Shown: positions 13,968 to 22,503, numbered from the stretch's first letter. The stretch: 35,874 nucleotides of DNA from an uncultured Candidatus Saccharibacteria bacterium (GCA_937889535.1 CALBZW010000006.1:1-35874), one strand, 5' to 3'. The notes: generated by a model not told the origin, from the sequence alone. Translations and numbers: made by a program.

Positions 13968-14279
13968 ATGTCGCACAACGTTGATTGGGAGACGTTTGGA
14001 GAGACGATAACGGTTAAGAAATACAGTTTAACCTTACAATCTAATCCCTATGTAGCGCCGTTTACAGCACAACATTATATTGATTTGGCGCCCGATATGA
14101 AAACTTATGGCACGCCAATCGCAGTATCAGCGCGTGGCGGAAGCGGTGAAGGTATATCAGCTTATATAGATTATGAAAGCAAAAGGGTTAATGTGACGGG
14201 TATGGCCGGGCGGCCCAAGGCAACGGCCTGTGTTACATTTGCCAAGAGCGATATTGTTCAGCTCCTTACTGCTCAATAG
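13968..14279 (+). pseudogene. Silent alternative 3' end of the receptor-binding gene
   Basis: 103 residues. It opens with SHNVDWET, identical in protein, DNA and reading frame to residues about 189-196 of the receptor-binding protein encoded on the other strand. It then diverges fully: FGETITVKKYSLTL to KSDIVQLLTAQ and a stop. No ribosome site precedes the apparent ATG, whose G is the first base of the inverted repeat. This is therefore not a gene of its own but a spare C-terminal module. Inversion of 13970-14667 would fuse these 94 residues to the constant N-terminal part. The beta-rich composition suits a fibre tip. Confidence 0.8.
13970..13993 (+). repeat. Inverted repeat IR-L of the invertible segment
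   Basis: 24 bp, perfect inverse of 14644-14667, with a palindromic CAACGTTG core that could be the crossover point. Confidence 0.92.
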
Positions 14280-14321
14280 TTGTTCGCGTTAGATAAATAC
14301 GGTCTATGAAAACTCGAATTC

Positions 14322-15230
14322 CTAAACCCATTTTCCCGGGATGAAATAGCCTCGCCTAAAGTTCCAGTTCGGATTATTGCCACTAATCTCAATTACATCA
14401 CCTTTTGCAACCGGTATTATGCCGTAGACGGCATTCGGCGTAGCTCCGTTGCTACCTTTAATTTCCGTGATATAGTCAACGATTTGCTTACCGTTAACTT
14501 TTACAATCACCTCGGTCTGACTAAAGGTATAAGCATTGAGATTGAGAGACACCCACCCGTTGCCAGGAACAGTGAGGATACCTCCACCGGTGATAAGGTT
14601 GTCTGTACTCATATTCGCATAGTCAGGAACAAAAGCTTTCATTGTCTCCCAATCAACGTTGTGCGACGCAATTTTACCAGCCAAGGTTGCTCTTTGGATA
14701 TCGATATTAGTAGTCGTAATCGTTGTTGCGTTAGATGCAACTGTTACACTCGCAATGACGCCATAGCAGGCCTGCGAACCGGTAGCGCCATCCGCAGTAA
14801 TCGCTGCCCGGATTTCCGTTTCGGTAGGAGGCACGGGATTAGCCGAGGCTGCACCGTTGACGATGATGAGGCCGCAAGACGCTGGACTACCAGTCACGTT
14901 ACTTTGGTTGGTTGCGAGCGACAAGTCGTCCGTATACGCAACAATACTGGAAATGCGCGAATTGGATGCAGGCGTCGTGAGCGTAATCGCTTGCTGGCCG
15001 ACGAGGTCGAGTGCAATGCGATACCCGGCCGGATTCTTCGCCAAGACGACGTCCGGGCAGCTTGGCGTGCCGCCGACTAAGACGTTTAGGTCAGCCACCG
15101 TATTTGGGATTACGCCGTTACCATCCAGCAAGCCATCAGTAAACCCTTGACACCAACCGTTTGCTTCATAGATGCTTGCGCGACCGCCACGTCGTGCTCG
15201 TACTCGTACAATATCACCAGGATTAGTCAT
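14322..15230 (-). CDS. Receptor-binding / tail-tip protein with switchable C-terminus
   Basis: 302 residues, last gene of the tail module and 2 bp from the endolysin gene. The N-terminal part is constant (residues 1-187), with Ala/Thr/Asn-rich beta-type sequence. The junction SHNVDWET (about 189-196) lies in the inverted repeat. The current C-terminus is residues 197-302, with GNGWVSLNLNAYTFSQTEV and a final NWNFRRGYFIPGKWV. The expected role is to contact the host surface. The family is not recognised. Role is inferred from position, beta-rich sequence and above all the invertible 3' end. ATG at 15230 with GGAGTAGAT upstream. Confidence 0.75.
   Translation of the reverse strand: MTNPGDIVRVRARRGGRASIYEANGWCQGFTDGLLDGNGVIPNTVADLNVLVGGTPSCPDVVLAKNPAGYRIALDLVGQQAITLTTPASNSRISSIVAYTDDLSLATNQSNVTGSPASCGLIIVNGAASANPVPPTETEIRAAITADGATGSQACYGVIASVTVASNATTITTTNIDIQRATLAGKIASHNVDWETMKAFVPDYANMSTDNLITGGGILTVPGNGWVSLNLNAYTFSQTEVIVKVNGKQIVDYITEIKGSNGATPNAVYGIIPVAKGDVIEISGNNPNWNFRRGYFIPGKWV
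14644..14667 (-). repeat. Inverted repeat IR-R of the invertible segment
   Basis: Perfect inverse of 13970-13993, inside the receptor-binding gene at the junction of constant and variable parts. Confidence 0.92.
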
Positions 15231-15232
15231 AT

Positions 15233-16231
15233 CTACTCCTCCACTCGATGCTCAATATCATCGTTATAGTATAATCCATAACCCATTTCACTCGTCCAGC
15301 CATCGTAGACGCTCTGGCCGGGCTTGATGACGAGGCTATACCAAGTTTTCGCATAGGCATCCATGGCTTCGCCATATTGAACGGTGTTTTCGCATTCGAG
15401 CATGATTTTGCTCATAGTGTCGCCCTGCTCGACATGCCACTGGACGCAGCCGCTGACGGGGATTTCTGGCTGCGGTTCGGGTTCTGGAGCCGGATCAGGT
15501 TTGACGTAAGTCTTTGGTCGGAAAGCGCCACGGAAAGTCTTGAGAGACATATTAATGATGTTGGCTGACGAGCCGCCACCAATACAGCTTGAGCCGCCTT
15601 GATTCTCTCCAAGTAGAGCAACGTAGCCATTGTTGTAGTAGCCAAGGCTCATCCCAACGTGACCGTATTGGCCACCAGAGAAAATCACCCAGTCGCCCGG
15701 TTGGAGCTCTGTGACGTCGGTAATAAGCATGTAATCATCACCTGCGTTATAGTCGCGCGCATCCCAGAGACCATAAGCTGCGCCCGTGCCATTTGTCGAG
15801 AGCCAACGCCCAGTGTAGTTATAGTGAAAGTCGGCGAAGAGGTCGACGCACTGCGCGCCGTAGAGGCCGTCTAAGTCGATACACTTACCGAGGACGGCGT
15901 TCTTATAGGCGTCTGGGCTCGAGATGTCGTGGTATTCTCCTCGTCCAAAATCTAGTTTCTCTTCGTCGATCGCCTGCTTCCCGTCGATACTTTCGACGGT
16001 CGGAGCGGCTAACTCTTCAATTTCGCCCTCGGCATTCTCGATGAGTGTCGGAACTTGTTCGTCGGCTAACTCGATCGCATAGTCAGTCTCAATGGTGATA
16101 TTGCCGTCTGGTGCAATATTAAGACCGATGCCAGAGCCAGCGAGTAAGCCAAGCAATAGAATGGCTACAGCGCTAATAATCGATTTTAGGTTGATATTGT
16201 AGAGATTAAGTTTTGACACCAACTTTCCCAT
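15233..16231 (-). CDS. Membrane-anchored CHAP endolysin with LysM-like tail
   Basis: 332 residues. A Gly/Ala/Leu-rich N-terminal segment (about 17-37) looks like a signal-anchor that may release. A CHAP domain (about 95-240) carries the catalytic Cys128 (YGAQCVDLFADFH) and His191 (GQYGHVGMSLG), with PGDWVIFSGG between. A Pro/Glu linker leads to a LysM-like segment (about 264-312, WHVEQGDTMSKIM). CHAP enzymes cut peptidoglycan cross-bridges or amide bonds. It could act in lysis or as a tail lysin, since it sits in the tail module. It has its own -10 at 16278-16283 and AGGAG before ATG 16231. Confidence 0.85.
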   Translation of the reverse strand: MGKLVSKLNLYNINLKSIISAVAILLLGLLAGSGIGLNIAPDGNITIETDYAIELADEQVPTLIENAEGEIEELAAPTVESIDGKQAIDEEKLDFGRGEYHDISSPDAYKNAVLGKCIDLDGLYGAQCVDLFADFHYNYTGRWLSTNGTGAAYGLWDARDYNAGDDYMLITDVTELQPGDWVIFSGGQYGHVGMSLGYYNNGYVALLGENQGGSSCIGGGSSANIINMSLKTFRGAFRPKTYVKPDPAPEPEPQPEIPVSGCVQWHVEQGDTMSKIMLECENTVQYGEAMDAYAKTWYSLVIKPGQSVYDGWTSEMGYGLYYNDDIEHRVEE

Positions 16232-16277
16232 AACAGTCTCCTGCTTAGATAATAAAAGCAGTTGGTGTATTGGTTAA

Positions 16278-16283
16278 ATTATA
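16278..16283 (-). promoter_or_regulatory. -10 box before the endolysin gene
   Basis: TGG-TATAAT on the minus strand, about 47 nt upstream of the endolysin start, with a TTTACG at suitable -35 spacing inside the preceding gene tail. Confidence 0.5.
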
Positions 16284-16288
16284 CCACA

Positions 16289-16675
16289 CTAGGAGATTCT
16301 CGTAAAAGTACCAGCCGTAGTCCCAAGGGCTGTAACTTGAAGTTCTACAGTGGTAGTTTCCAGTAAGGCGCCGGGGAGCATAGCAACTAGCGTTAAGGTG
16401 CCGTCGCCGTTTTGCGGGCTGACATAGTAGGAGCATGGCCATTTTAGACCAGTAGTTTCAGCCGCGAGGGTGATGAGATTATTCTGTCCTAAATTCTTAT
16501 CTGGTGTGAACTTCACTCTAACAGTAGTTGTCACATTAGCTGGTAGAGTAACACCAAATACTTGTGATTTGTTGACGGTGAATTGTACCAGTGATCCAGC
16601 AACCGGGAAGGTTGCCTTGAGGGATTTTATCAAACTTTCTAGCGTATTAAGACGCTGTTCTACGGTTCTACTCAT
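16289..16675 (-). CDS. Small beta-rich tail-region protein
   Basis: 128 residues from ATG 16675, which overlaps the stop of the previous gene as ATGA. A longer frame from 16765 would lie inside that gene. A short N-terminal coiled helix (VEQRLNTLESLIKSLKA) is followed by a Thr/Val-rich beta region (TTTVRVKFTPDK, TVELQVTALG). Position between tail tip and endolysin suggests a minor tail or fibre-base protein. No family recognised. Confidence 0.65.
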   Translation of the reverse strand: MSRTVEQRLNTLESLIKSLKATFPVAGSLVQFTVNKSQVFGVTLPANVTTTVRVKFTPDKNLGQNNLITLAAETTGLKWPCSYYVSPQNGDGTLTLVAMLPGALLETTTVELQVTALGTTAGTFTRIS

Positions 16676-17103
16676 GATGTCATACTCTCTACGCTTAAAG
16701 ATCCTCTGACGAGTGACTGCACCTGAAAATGATAATGGGTTGCTTCCCAAGTTCCAGACTGCCAACTACCGGACTGAACCTTGGGTTGATTGGTCACAAT
16801 CCAGCGTGCGCCGCCTTTATATACCGTACGACGGATATTCGGTGCAGAATCGGCGTCAGTGCTAAGCTCGAGTGTCGCTAACGTATTAGCACCGTTTTCG
16901 GTATCCAATGTAACGATAACGCGCTCGATCCCGTTTTCCGTCCTACCTGCCGCTCCATAAGTCATCTGTAGCTCGTTACGTGTAGTTGTGAAGTCGGCGC
17001 CGACGGTAAAGACTGGCAACGAGGTTGCAGCCTGCTCGTAGGCTACCTTTTGAGCGTTAGCTTCATATTCTAGTGCGGTTAGTTGTTGCTCTACGCTAGC
17101 CAT
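16672..17103 (-). CDS. Minor tail protein with N-terminal coiled helix
   Basis: 143 residues. The start MASVEQQLTALEYEANAQKV resembles the helical start of the next protein (MSRTVEQRLNTLESL), so the two may be related trimeric stalk proteins. The rest is beta-rich. Coupled at both ends: 8-bp overlap with the upstream gene and 4-bp with the downstream one. Confidence 0.65.
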   Translation of the reverse strand: MASVEQQLTALEYEANAQKVAYEQAATSLPVFTVGADFTTTRNELQMTYGAAGRTENGIERVIVTLDTENGANTLATLELSTDADSAPNIRRTVYKGGARWIVTNQPKVQSGSWQSGTWEATHYHFQVQSLVRGSLSVESMTS

Positions 17104-17596
17104 AAACTCTCTCCAATGTTAATTTGCCTTCAACCGGTGACAGGGCTTGAACGTTGAGCGTGACAGTTGCTTGCGCATTGCTAGTCAGCGTATACCAATA
17201 GTTATTAGCGTCGATTGCGTAAACGACGTAATTACTCCCGGTTTCTATGATATGACCTGTAAAACACCGCTCGTACCACGCCTCAACGTCACGTCCGGTG
17301 ATCGAGTAGCCGAGCGCAACATATTGCTGTCTGAGGTTCGGGTTGACAGTGTAATCAAACGCAAAGTCGACATATGGCGTTAAGTTTACGCCATCAGTAC
17401 GAGTAAATCGCGCCAAAAAGCGAGCGAAGATCATGTTGTTCAGAATCGGCTCGTAGTCATGGACAATGCCAGAAATCGTTCCGCCGGGCGTTGTTTCCGG
17501 ATGAGTGAGTGCGCCATAGTTCAGTGGGCTAGACACTTTATAAGCATTTAGTTCATTCCTAAGTTTAACTAGCCGGTGCTGGGTATTATCAAACAT
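17096..17596 (-). CDS. Minor tail protein
   Basis: 166 residues from ATG 17596 with AAGGAG upstream. The extra 113 codons of the open frame up to 17935 lie over the upstream gene and are rejected. A beta-rich C-terminus (QATVTLNVQALSPVEGKLTLERVYG) is preceded by mixed sequence with DVEAWYERCFTGHIIETG. It overlaps the previous stop by 8 bp. Probably part of the tail tip or baseplate. Confidence 0.65.
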   Translation of the reverse strand: MFDNTQHRLVKLRNELNAYKVSSPLNYGALTHPETTPGGTISGIVHDYEPILNNMIFARFLARFTRTDGVNLTPYVDFAFDYTVNPNLRQQYVALGYSITGRDVEAWYERCFTGHIIETGSNYVVYAIDANNYWYTLTSNAQATVTLNVQALSPVEGKLTLERVYG

Positions 17597-18767
17597 CTGA
17601 CTCCTTAAGTAAGGTCGGCTGCACGGTTGCCACACCATTGTCGTCCCATGAAGTATCAAGCGCAATAATTCGATAATAACCGCTATTATCCGACCCGTCA
17701 GAAGTCGTTTCCTTAAAATAAAATGTATCCCCAAGCGCAAGGCCACTATCTTCGTTCGCGTCATCGCCCCAGGCAATAGGTCGTCCGATAAGTACGATTT
17801 TTGGCGTTTTTTGACCAAACGAGAGTTGTTCCAGCCGTGTAGCCGCGTAATCGTCGACGGCCGTTTGTGATTCGAGATTTGAAGCGGTTTCATATCGCCG
17901 ATAGTAGCAGTAGTCTCTAACCGAACTTGTATCAATGGCTACGCCGAGTTTTGCAGTCATCTCGTCGGGGCTGCCAATTTGTCCGTTACCAGCGATCAAA
18001 GTTTCGCTAGCAAAATCATTAGTCTCTTCCGTCGAATAGTCGCTCGCCCATAGTTTGTATACGCCCTCGCCGGGATATTCGATGATGATGTTTTTAGCCT
18101 TGCCTCGAGGCTTAAGAATGTCGATAAACTGATGGTCATAGTTCTCTGGATCGGTACGAAAAACAACATCAAACTTCCCCGCGCCCTGGACATTATTCAT
18201 GGCGTCACAAAGTGCCTTGGCTACAGTCGGGAAATCTTTATAAGTAATTGTCTTATTGCCTAGCGTGCTGACTTTGCCAAAACTCCAGTTTAAGGTTTCA
18301 CCCGCCTCTTCCGCTCGTGTCATGAATTCGTTAATCAGCTGCTGAACATAGAGGTGTGCTGGCACGCTATTGAAGATTCTTACTGGTGACATCTTATCGT
18401 CGGCTGCACAAACAACATCGCCAGAAAGCCGGGCAAAATGTTCGTAAAAAGTGAGGCTAAGCGTCTGGTTTGAGGCTACGCCGCTACGCTGTGGGTCAGC
18501 GGCAAGCCACCCCGCAAAGCGCACGCGTCCGTCTTCCTCGAACACCATTCTTGTCCTACCAAACCTCAGCAGACTGGCCGGATTGTCGTCAAAATAAACC
18601 CGCACAAGGTCTTGGAACTTTTTCCAGCTCATCTCGAAAGTGAATGTATCGGCTGACGGGCTAGAAGCTTCGCTTTTAAGAGTTTCGGTGAGATGACGGT
18701 TTTTGGAAAACTTATTGACGTCGCCAATTAACGTATCTCCCAGATAAAGCAATAATCTATGCGCCAT
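17589..18767 (-). CDS. Tail-associated protein (Tal / Gp37-like)
   Basis: 392 residues from ATG 18767, which starts 7 bp after the Dit stop. A TTG at 18782 would overlap Dit. The sequence opens MAHRLLLYLGDTLIGDVNKF and has the mixed alpha/beta pattern of siphovirus hub proteins that follow Dit (FEMSWKKFQDLVRVYFDD, FAGWLAADPQRSG, and a final VATVQPTLLKESDV). These form the tail tip hub below the distal tail ring. No enzymatic domain is visible. GGAGGAG is close to the start (3-4 nt). Confidence 0.75.
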   Translation of the reverse strand: MAHRLLLYLGDTLIGDVNKFSKNRHLTETLKSEASSPSADTFTFEMSWKKFQDLVRVYFDDNPASLLRFGRTRMVFEEDGRVRFAGWLAADPQRSGVASNQTLSLTFYEHFARLSGDVVCAADDKMSPVRIFNSVPAHLYVQQLINEFMTRAEEAGETLNWSFGKVSTLGNKTITYKDFPTVAKALCDAMNNVQGAGKFDVVFRTDPENYDHQFIDILKPRGKAKNIIIEYPGEGVYKLWASDYSTEETNDFASETLIAGNGQIGSPDEMTAKLGVAIDTSSVRDYCYYRRYETASNLESQTAVDDYAATRLEQLSFGQKTPKIVLIGRPIAWGDDANEDSGLALGDTFYFKETTSDGSDNSGYYRIIALDTSWDDNGVATVQPTLLKESDV

Positions 18768-18774
18768 ACTCCTC

Positions 18775-19659
18775 CTATCCAATAATGTTGTTCCAGCTTA
18801 GCAGAGCCGAATCGGTCGACCCGCCGTCGCTATTGAATCCAATCAGATTTTCTCCCGGCACGCAAGAAATTATGCCGGTGACCAACCGAGTGACGAGCGC
18901 TCCGTCAAGCCTTGCTTCGCCGCTTTCAAAGTCAATAATCAGTGTCTGTCCATCTGCGACCGTGCCGTTGTAAACCGCCTCTGTATCCGTGGTATTATTT
19001 TGAATTCTTGGATTAACGCACGGCCCAACGATTTTACAAATTGGATAAATCGTCGTGGTCGAACTAATCATGATAGACTGAATTCCGCCCCCGCCCGCAA
19101 TCCAGACTTCACCTACGTCGTCGAGAACGAGACCGACATCATCCCAGTCTTCTCCGCCCACTGCGCTAGTGAGCAGAGGAATTTCTACGGAATTGGCGTA
19201 GGTCTCTTCGCCACTGGCGTTTTCCGTGTATTCGCGCCAATAATCGTTGCCGAGCGTAAGGCCAAGTGTCCATTTTGAGTACTCTTCACGGGCGGTCGGC
19301 GGAATTTGAAGCGACGTACTAATCCAAGCATTACTGATAGCAAACATAGCACCGTCTTTCTTAACGTAGATAATTTTGTAGGTGTGATTGATTTTGAAAA
19401 ATCCGACTAGCTTCTCTACTAGAGACCAGTACGGCGTCGTCTTTGGAACGATTACGCCGTTGATGACCTGCTCGGTTACATCGAGGCGCTGACGCAACAT
19501 CTCTCCGCCGTCAGCCTCCGTAAAACTGACAGCCGTCGTATTTGGTTCGGGTCGGACTAGCAGAGTATTATCGACGTCGAGATATAATTCTTCGGCGTCA
19601 AGTTCGAGGCTCACGCCATCGTCGCGGATGAACTTCTTGATGTAAAATTTATCATACAT
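18775..19659 (-). CDS. Distal tail protein (Dit-like)
   Basis: 294 residues directly after the tape measure gene, the conserved position for Dit. The N-terminal ring-forming half (VSLELDAEELYLDVDNTLLV, then LRQRLDVTEQVINGV) precedes a beta-sandwich C-terminal half ending DSALLSWNNIIG. Dit hexamers join the tail tube to the tip. ATG at 19659, 1 bp from the preceding stop. Confidence 0.8.
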   Translation of the reverse strand: MYDKFYIKKFIRDDGVSLELDAEELYLDVDNTLLVRPEPNTTAVSFTEADGGEMLRQRLDVTEQVINGVIVPKTTPYWSLVEKLVGFFKINHTYKIIYVKKDGAMFAISNAWISTSLQIPPTAREEYSKWTLGLTLGNDYWREYTENASGEETYANSVEIPLLTSAVGGEDWDDVGLVLDDVGEVWIAGGGGIQSIMISSTTTIYPICKIVGPCVNPRIQNNTTDTEAVYNGTVADGQTLIIDFESGEARLDGALVTRLVTGIISCVPGENLIGFNSDGGSTDSALLSWNNIIG

Positions 19660-19660
19660 T

Positions 19661-22129
19661 TTAATATACTCCCTGCGTCTTTAAGGCAATTTTTCGACTA
19701 ATGATATTGGCGAGCTCTTCTGGGTCTTTGTTGTAGCCATCGATAGAAATTGACACGTTGTAAGTATTGCCGCTATTCATACTGCCGGTCTCATTAAGCT
19801 GGTCGAGATTATCATATCCAGCCCGACGCGCCGCAGCTGCACGGATAACGTATTCGCCCTTCGAGAGCGCATAGAGATTTGAATCGCTGGTATCGGTGCC
19901 GATTCCCTCGACGCGACCACCCATCGCCGCCTTACTGATATGAGCGAACCCAGTACCGTAATCAATGCTCTGTCCGGTTGCGAGCGCAACCACAGCAACG
20001 ATAGCGTCAGCAATACTCATGATCATATCGCGGAAGGTACTGAGTATGCCATTCACTCCGTCGAGAGCGTTTCTGATTGCCTCACCCATTTTCGTGAAGC
20101 CGTCGCCGACTTTTTCTATAATGTTCGCAATACCGCCTAGTGCTGCGTTAAGAGTTCCAGTGATAAGACCCGAGACCGAGTTCAAGACATCAGTAAATGT
20201 TCCGCTGAGAGTCTCGAGCAATGGAATAACCGCACCCTGCGTTAGATTAACGATTGAGGCGGTTACAGCGTCAATAATCGCGATGAATGAGCCGGTCATA
20301 AACTCACCAAGTGGGATGAGCGCCGAATTAGTCAAGTTAATCATAAGGTCAGTTAGTGTCGTGAGAGTAAGAAGTACGGTCTCCGCGATGAATGTCGCAA
20401 GCGGCATTAGTACCTCATTGAACAATGTCGTAATGGTTGGCATAACGACGCCAATCGCCGCGCCGATGAGTAGAACGGCGGCTGCAATGGCCGCAGCTGC
20501 AACCGTAAACATGGCCGCGCCAACCGCAATCATCGGATCGGCAAAAGCCTTGAAGAATCCAGCAACCGCTTCACCAATACCCTTGAAGGCAACCTTGATC
20601 GGCTCCAGTACGGCGCCGACGACAGAGCCTAAGATATCTCCCAGTGCCTTGAATGCCGAACTAATCGTATTGCCAAGATTGGTGATTTTTGAGGCAAGCG
20701 AGCTGCCGACTTTAGAGACTGACGAACTAGCTTCGTTTGCGACGTCCGTGCCGATATTCTTTTTGAAAAACTTTGAGAATGGATTACCGATATGTTCCTT
20801 GAGACCGGAGAGTAAGTTTGTACCGACGGTCTTGAGTACGGTGCCGCCAACTAGAAGTCCGAGGCCGGCAAGAATCGGTCCGGTATTTTCCGGTTTCGCA
20901 AACTCCTCGCCAAGACTATTAACGATTTGACCAACAATTTCTGGTAGTAATGGAATAATGGCAGTGACAATACGACCAGCCCCAGCCGCTACCGCAACGA
21001 AAAGCTTAACGAACCCGTCGATGATGGTCGTTACGTTATCGGCATTGGAGATGAAGTCTACAATGCCATCGACGAGAGCGCCGATAATATCTGGTAACAC
21101 CTCAAGTACTGGCGGGATAATACTCGTTAGCATAGATATGACGCTACTGACTAAATCCGGTAACACGCCAACCAGAATCGGGGCAAGTTCTCCGAATAGA
21201 TTTCCGATGTTCGATACAATATCTTTAATGGCTGGCTCAAGGTTTTTAGCAGCGATTTTTACACTGTCTACGAAGGCTGGGAAGATATCATTCCACGCCA
21301 TCGTGGTCCCGCCGCCCATGAAAGCAAGTAAGTTCTTCCACGACGCCTTGACCATATTAAGGCTGCCGGAAATAGTCCTCTCAGCCTCGTCTGCTGTAGT
21401 CCCCGTAATCTCCAAATCGCCTTGAATGACATGAATGGCCTCGGTGATGTCGGCAAAGCTATCAATGCTAAACTTTTTATTAGCTATTTTCTCTGCGTCA
21501 GACAGTAAACGCTCCATCTCGGTTTTTGTGCCACCGTAACCGAGTTTGAGGTTGTCAAGCATAGTGTAGTTTTGCTTAGCGAACCCTTGATAAGCATCCT
21601 GGATACGCTCCATATCGGTACCCATTTTGTTGGCGTTATCAGACATGTCGATAAGTGCTTGATTGGCGTACTCGGCAGCTTTAGCGGTGTCACCTCCTAG
21701 ACCCTGAAGAAGGCTGGCTGAAAAGCTTGTAACAGTTTCCATATACTCATTCGCAGAAAGACCAGCCGTTTTGTAGGCTTGTTGAGCATAACTGTCGACC
21801 GTATCTAGCGCGTCGCCAAATAGCGTTTCGATACCGCCGTATAACTGTTCCCAGTCGGCGTAAGCTGCGAGCGCACTTTTACCGATCCCAGCGAAGGCTA
21901 CGGTTGCGGCTGTGCCTGCGGCGGCAAAAGTCCCCATAGCAATCTTGCCAACACCCGAAAACACAGTTTTTAGGTTACTGCCAAGCCCACTAAAAATCCC
22001 AGTAATTTTGTTACTGCTACTCGTAGCCGCTGTTTCTGCGCCAGCTAGTTCTTGTTTGAGGTCATTCGTTATACCTTTAAGCGACGGCTTGATTTGAATC
22101 CATGCCGTGCCAATAGAAGTATTGCTCAC
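19661..22129 (-). CDS. Tail tape measure protein
   Basis: About 822 residues from a GTG at 22129. The open frame reaches GTG 22138, but the start MSNTSIGTAWIQIKPSLKG fits the family and has AGGGTGG just upstream. N-terminal repeats of small residues, a typical FSASLLQGLGGDTAKAAEYA section, long hydrophobic helices (about 290-700) and a C-terminal globular end (GGRVEGIGTDTSDSNLYALS). It sets tail length, and at about 0.15 nm per residue this predicts a tail of roughly 120 nm. The promoter and conserved box lie at 22161-22197. Confidence 0.92.
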   Translation of the reverse strand: MSNTSIGTAWIQIKPSLKGITNDLKQELAGAETAATSSSNKITGIFSGLGSNLKTVFSGVGKIAMGTFAAAGTAATVAFAGIGKSALAAYADWEQLYGGIETLFGDALDTVDSYAQQAYKTAGLSANEYMETVTSFSASLLQGLGGDTAKAAEYANQALIDMSDNANKMGTDMERIQDAYQGFAKQNYTMLDNLKLGYGGTKTEMERLLSDAEKIANKKFSIDSFADITEAIHVIQGDLEITGTTADEAERTISGSLNMVKASWKNLLAFMGGGTTMAWNDIFPAFVDSVKIAAKNLEPAIKDIVSNIGNLFGELAPILVGVLPDLVSSVISMLTSIIPPVLEVLPDIIGALVDGIVDFISNADNVTTIIDGFVKLFVAVAAGAGRIVTAIIPLLPEIVGQIVNSLGEEFAKPENTGPILAGLGLLVGGTVLKTVGTNLLSGLKEHIGNPFSKFFKKNIGTDVANEASSSVSKVGSSLASKITNLGNTISSAFKALGDILGSVVGAVLEPIKVAFKGIGEAVAGFFKAFADPMIAVGAAMFTVAAAAIAAAVLLIGAAIGVVMPTITTLFNEVLMPLATFIAETVLLTLTTLTDLMINLTNSALIPLGEFMTGSFIAIIDAVTASIVNLTQGAVIPLLETLSGTFTDVLNSVSGLITGTLNAALGGIANIIEKVGDGFTKMGEAIRNALDGVNGILSTFRDMIMSIADAIVAVVALATGQSIDYGTGFAHISKAAMGGRVEGIGTDTSDSNLYALSKGEYVIRAAAARRAGYDNLDQLNETGSMNSGNTYNVSISIDGYNKDPEELANIISRKIALKTQGVY

Positions 22130-22160
22130 GGTTCCCACCCTGCGAAATTAGTTGCTGAAT

Positions 22161-22197
22161 TCCGCTTTGACCGTGCGTGTACGTTGCTTATATTATA
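22161..22197 (-). promoter_or_regulatory. Conserved phage box, copy a, with -10
   Basis: Minus strand TATAAT (rc of 22192-22197) followed within 5 nt by the box ACGTACACGCACGGTCAAAG continuing GCGGAAT. Related boxes lie before the genes at 29111 and 31073. Confidence 0.65.
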
Positions 22198-22279
22198 TCA
22201 CAAAATAGGCCTGTTTTTCGATACGTTTCATAGGTACGCTCACTGTAAGCATAATCTTTACAAATGTTGGAAAAAATTG

Positions 22280-22317
22280 TTGACACGCGCTAGCACTTCC
22301 TATATAACGAGTGCTAG
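22280..22317 (+). promoter_or_regulatory. Promoter overlapped by a CIRCE-like palindrome
   Basis: TTGACA (22280-22285), 17-nt spacer, TATAAC (22303-22308). CTAGCACT (22290-22297) and AGTGCTAG (22310-22317) form a perfect palindrome spanning the -10. The arms resemble the HrcA operator CIRCE (TTAGCACTC-N9-GAGTGCTAA) with one extra spacer base. It drives the noncoding unit with folded RNA E3 and the odd tRNA. Confidence 0.65.
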
Positions 22318-22380
22318 TAGGGAGGAATACAAACAGGTACAGTTCTCTACTTTAACAAATACGCCGTGGTAAGCGTCATA

Positions 22381-22476
22381 GTCGTAAAAGCAGCAAGAAC
22401 GCAGCTGCTGGGGAGCGTAGGTTTAATTACCACCTCCTTAATGGAGTAGAAGTCTTTTACGACGCCTACTCTCTCC
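22381..22476 (+). ncRNA. Folded RNA E3: outer stem with loop-to-downstream pairing
   Basis: GTCGTAAAAG (22381-22390) pairs perfectly with 22454-22463. Inside are hairpins AGCAGC/GCTGCT (22389-22409) and CTCC/GGAG (22434-22446). The joining segment GGGGAGCGTAGG (22410-22421) is complementary to 22465-22476, just past the outer stem, with one mismatch and one G-U. This is the same layout as E1 and E2. A further hairpin GGTGCGT/ACGTACC (22481-22498) sits between it and the tRNA. Confidence 0.55.
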
Positions 22477-22503
22477 GACAGGTGCGTTTTTACGTACCGA
22501 AAA

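Larger units (their letters stand above)
13970..14667. mobile_element. 698-bp invertible receptor-binding cassette
   Basis: Two 24-bp perfect inverted repeats bound two convergent 3' gene ends, with stops at 14279 (plus) and 14322 (minus) and 42 bp between them. Both repeats lie in coding sequence in the same frame, so inversion swaps the C-terminus of the receptor-binding protein without a frameshift. This is the layout of phage tail-fibre switches such as the Mu G segment and P1 C segment. Those use serine invertases, and none is visible here, so the nearby tyrosine integrase is the best candidate enzyme. Confidence 0.85.

Noticed and set aside
13968..14279. An independent rightward gene of 103 codons
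   Set aside because: It lacks a ribosome site, its ATG abuts the inverted repeat and its first residues copy the middle of the receptor-binding protein. It is a silent 3' cassette.
17597..17935. N-terminal extension of the minor tail protein at 17096
   Set aside because: It lies entirely in another frame of the tail hub gene. The internal ATG at 17596 has AAGGAG and the normal 8-bp overlap.
19965..20930. Rightward 321-codon frame inside the tape measure gene
   Set aside because: Antisense shadow. Its Ser/Pro/Ala-rich, unfolded composition mirrors the helical gene on the other strand.
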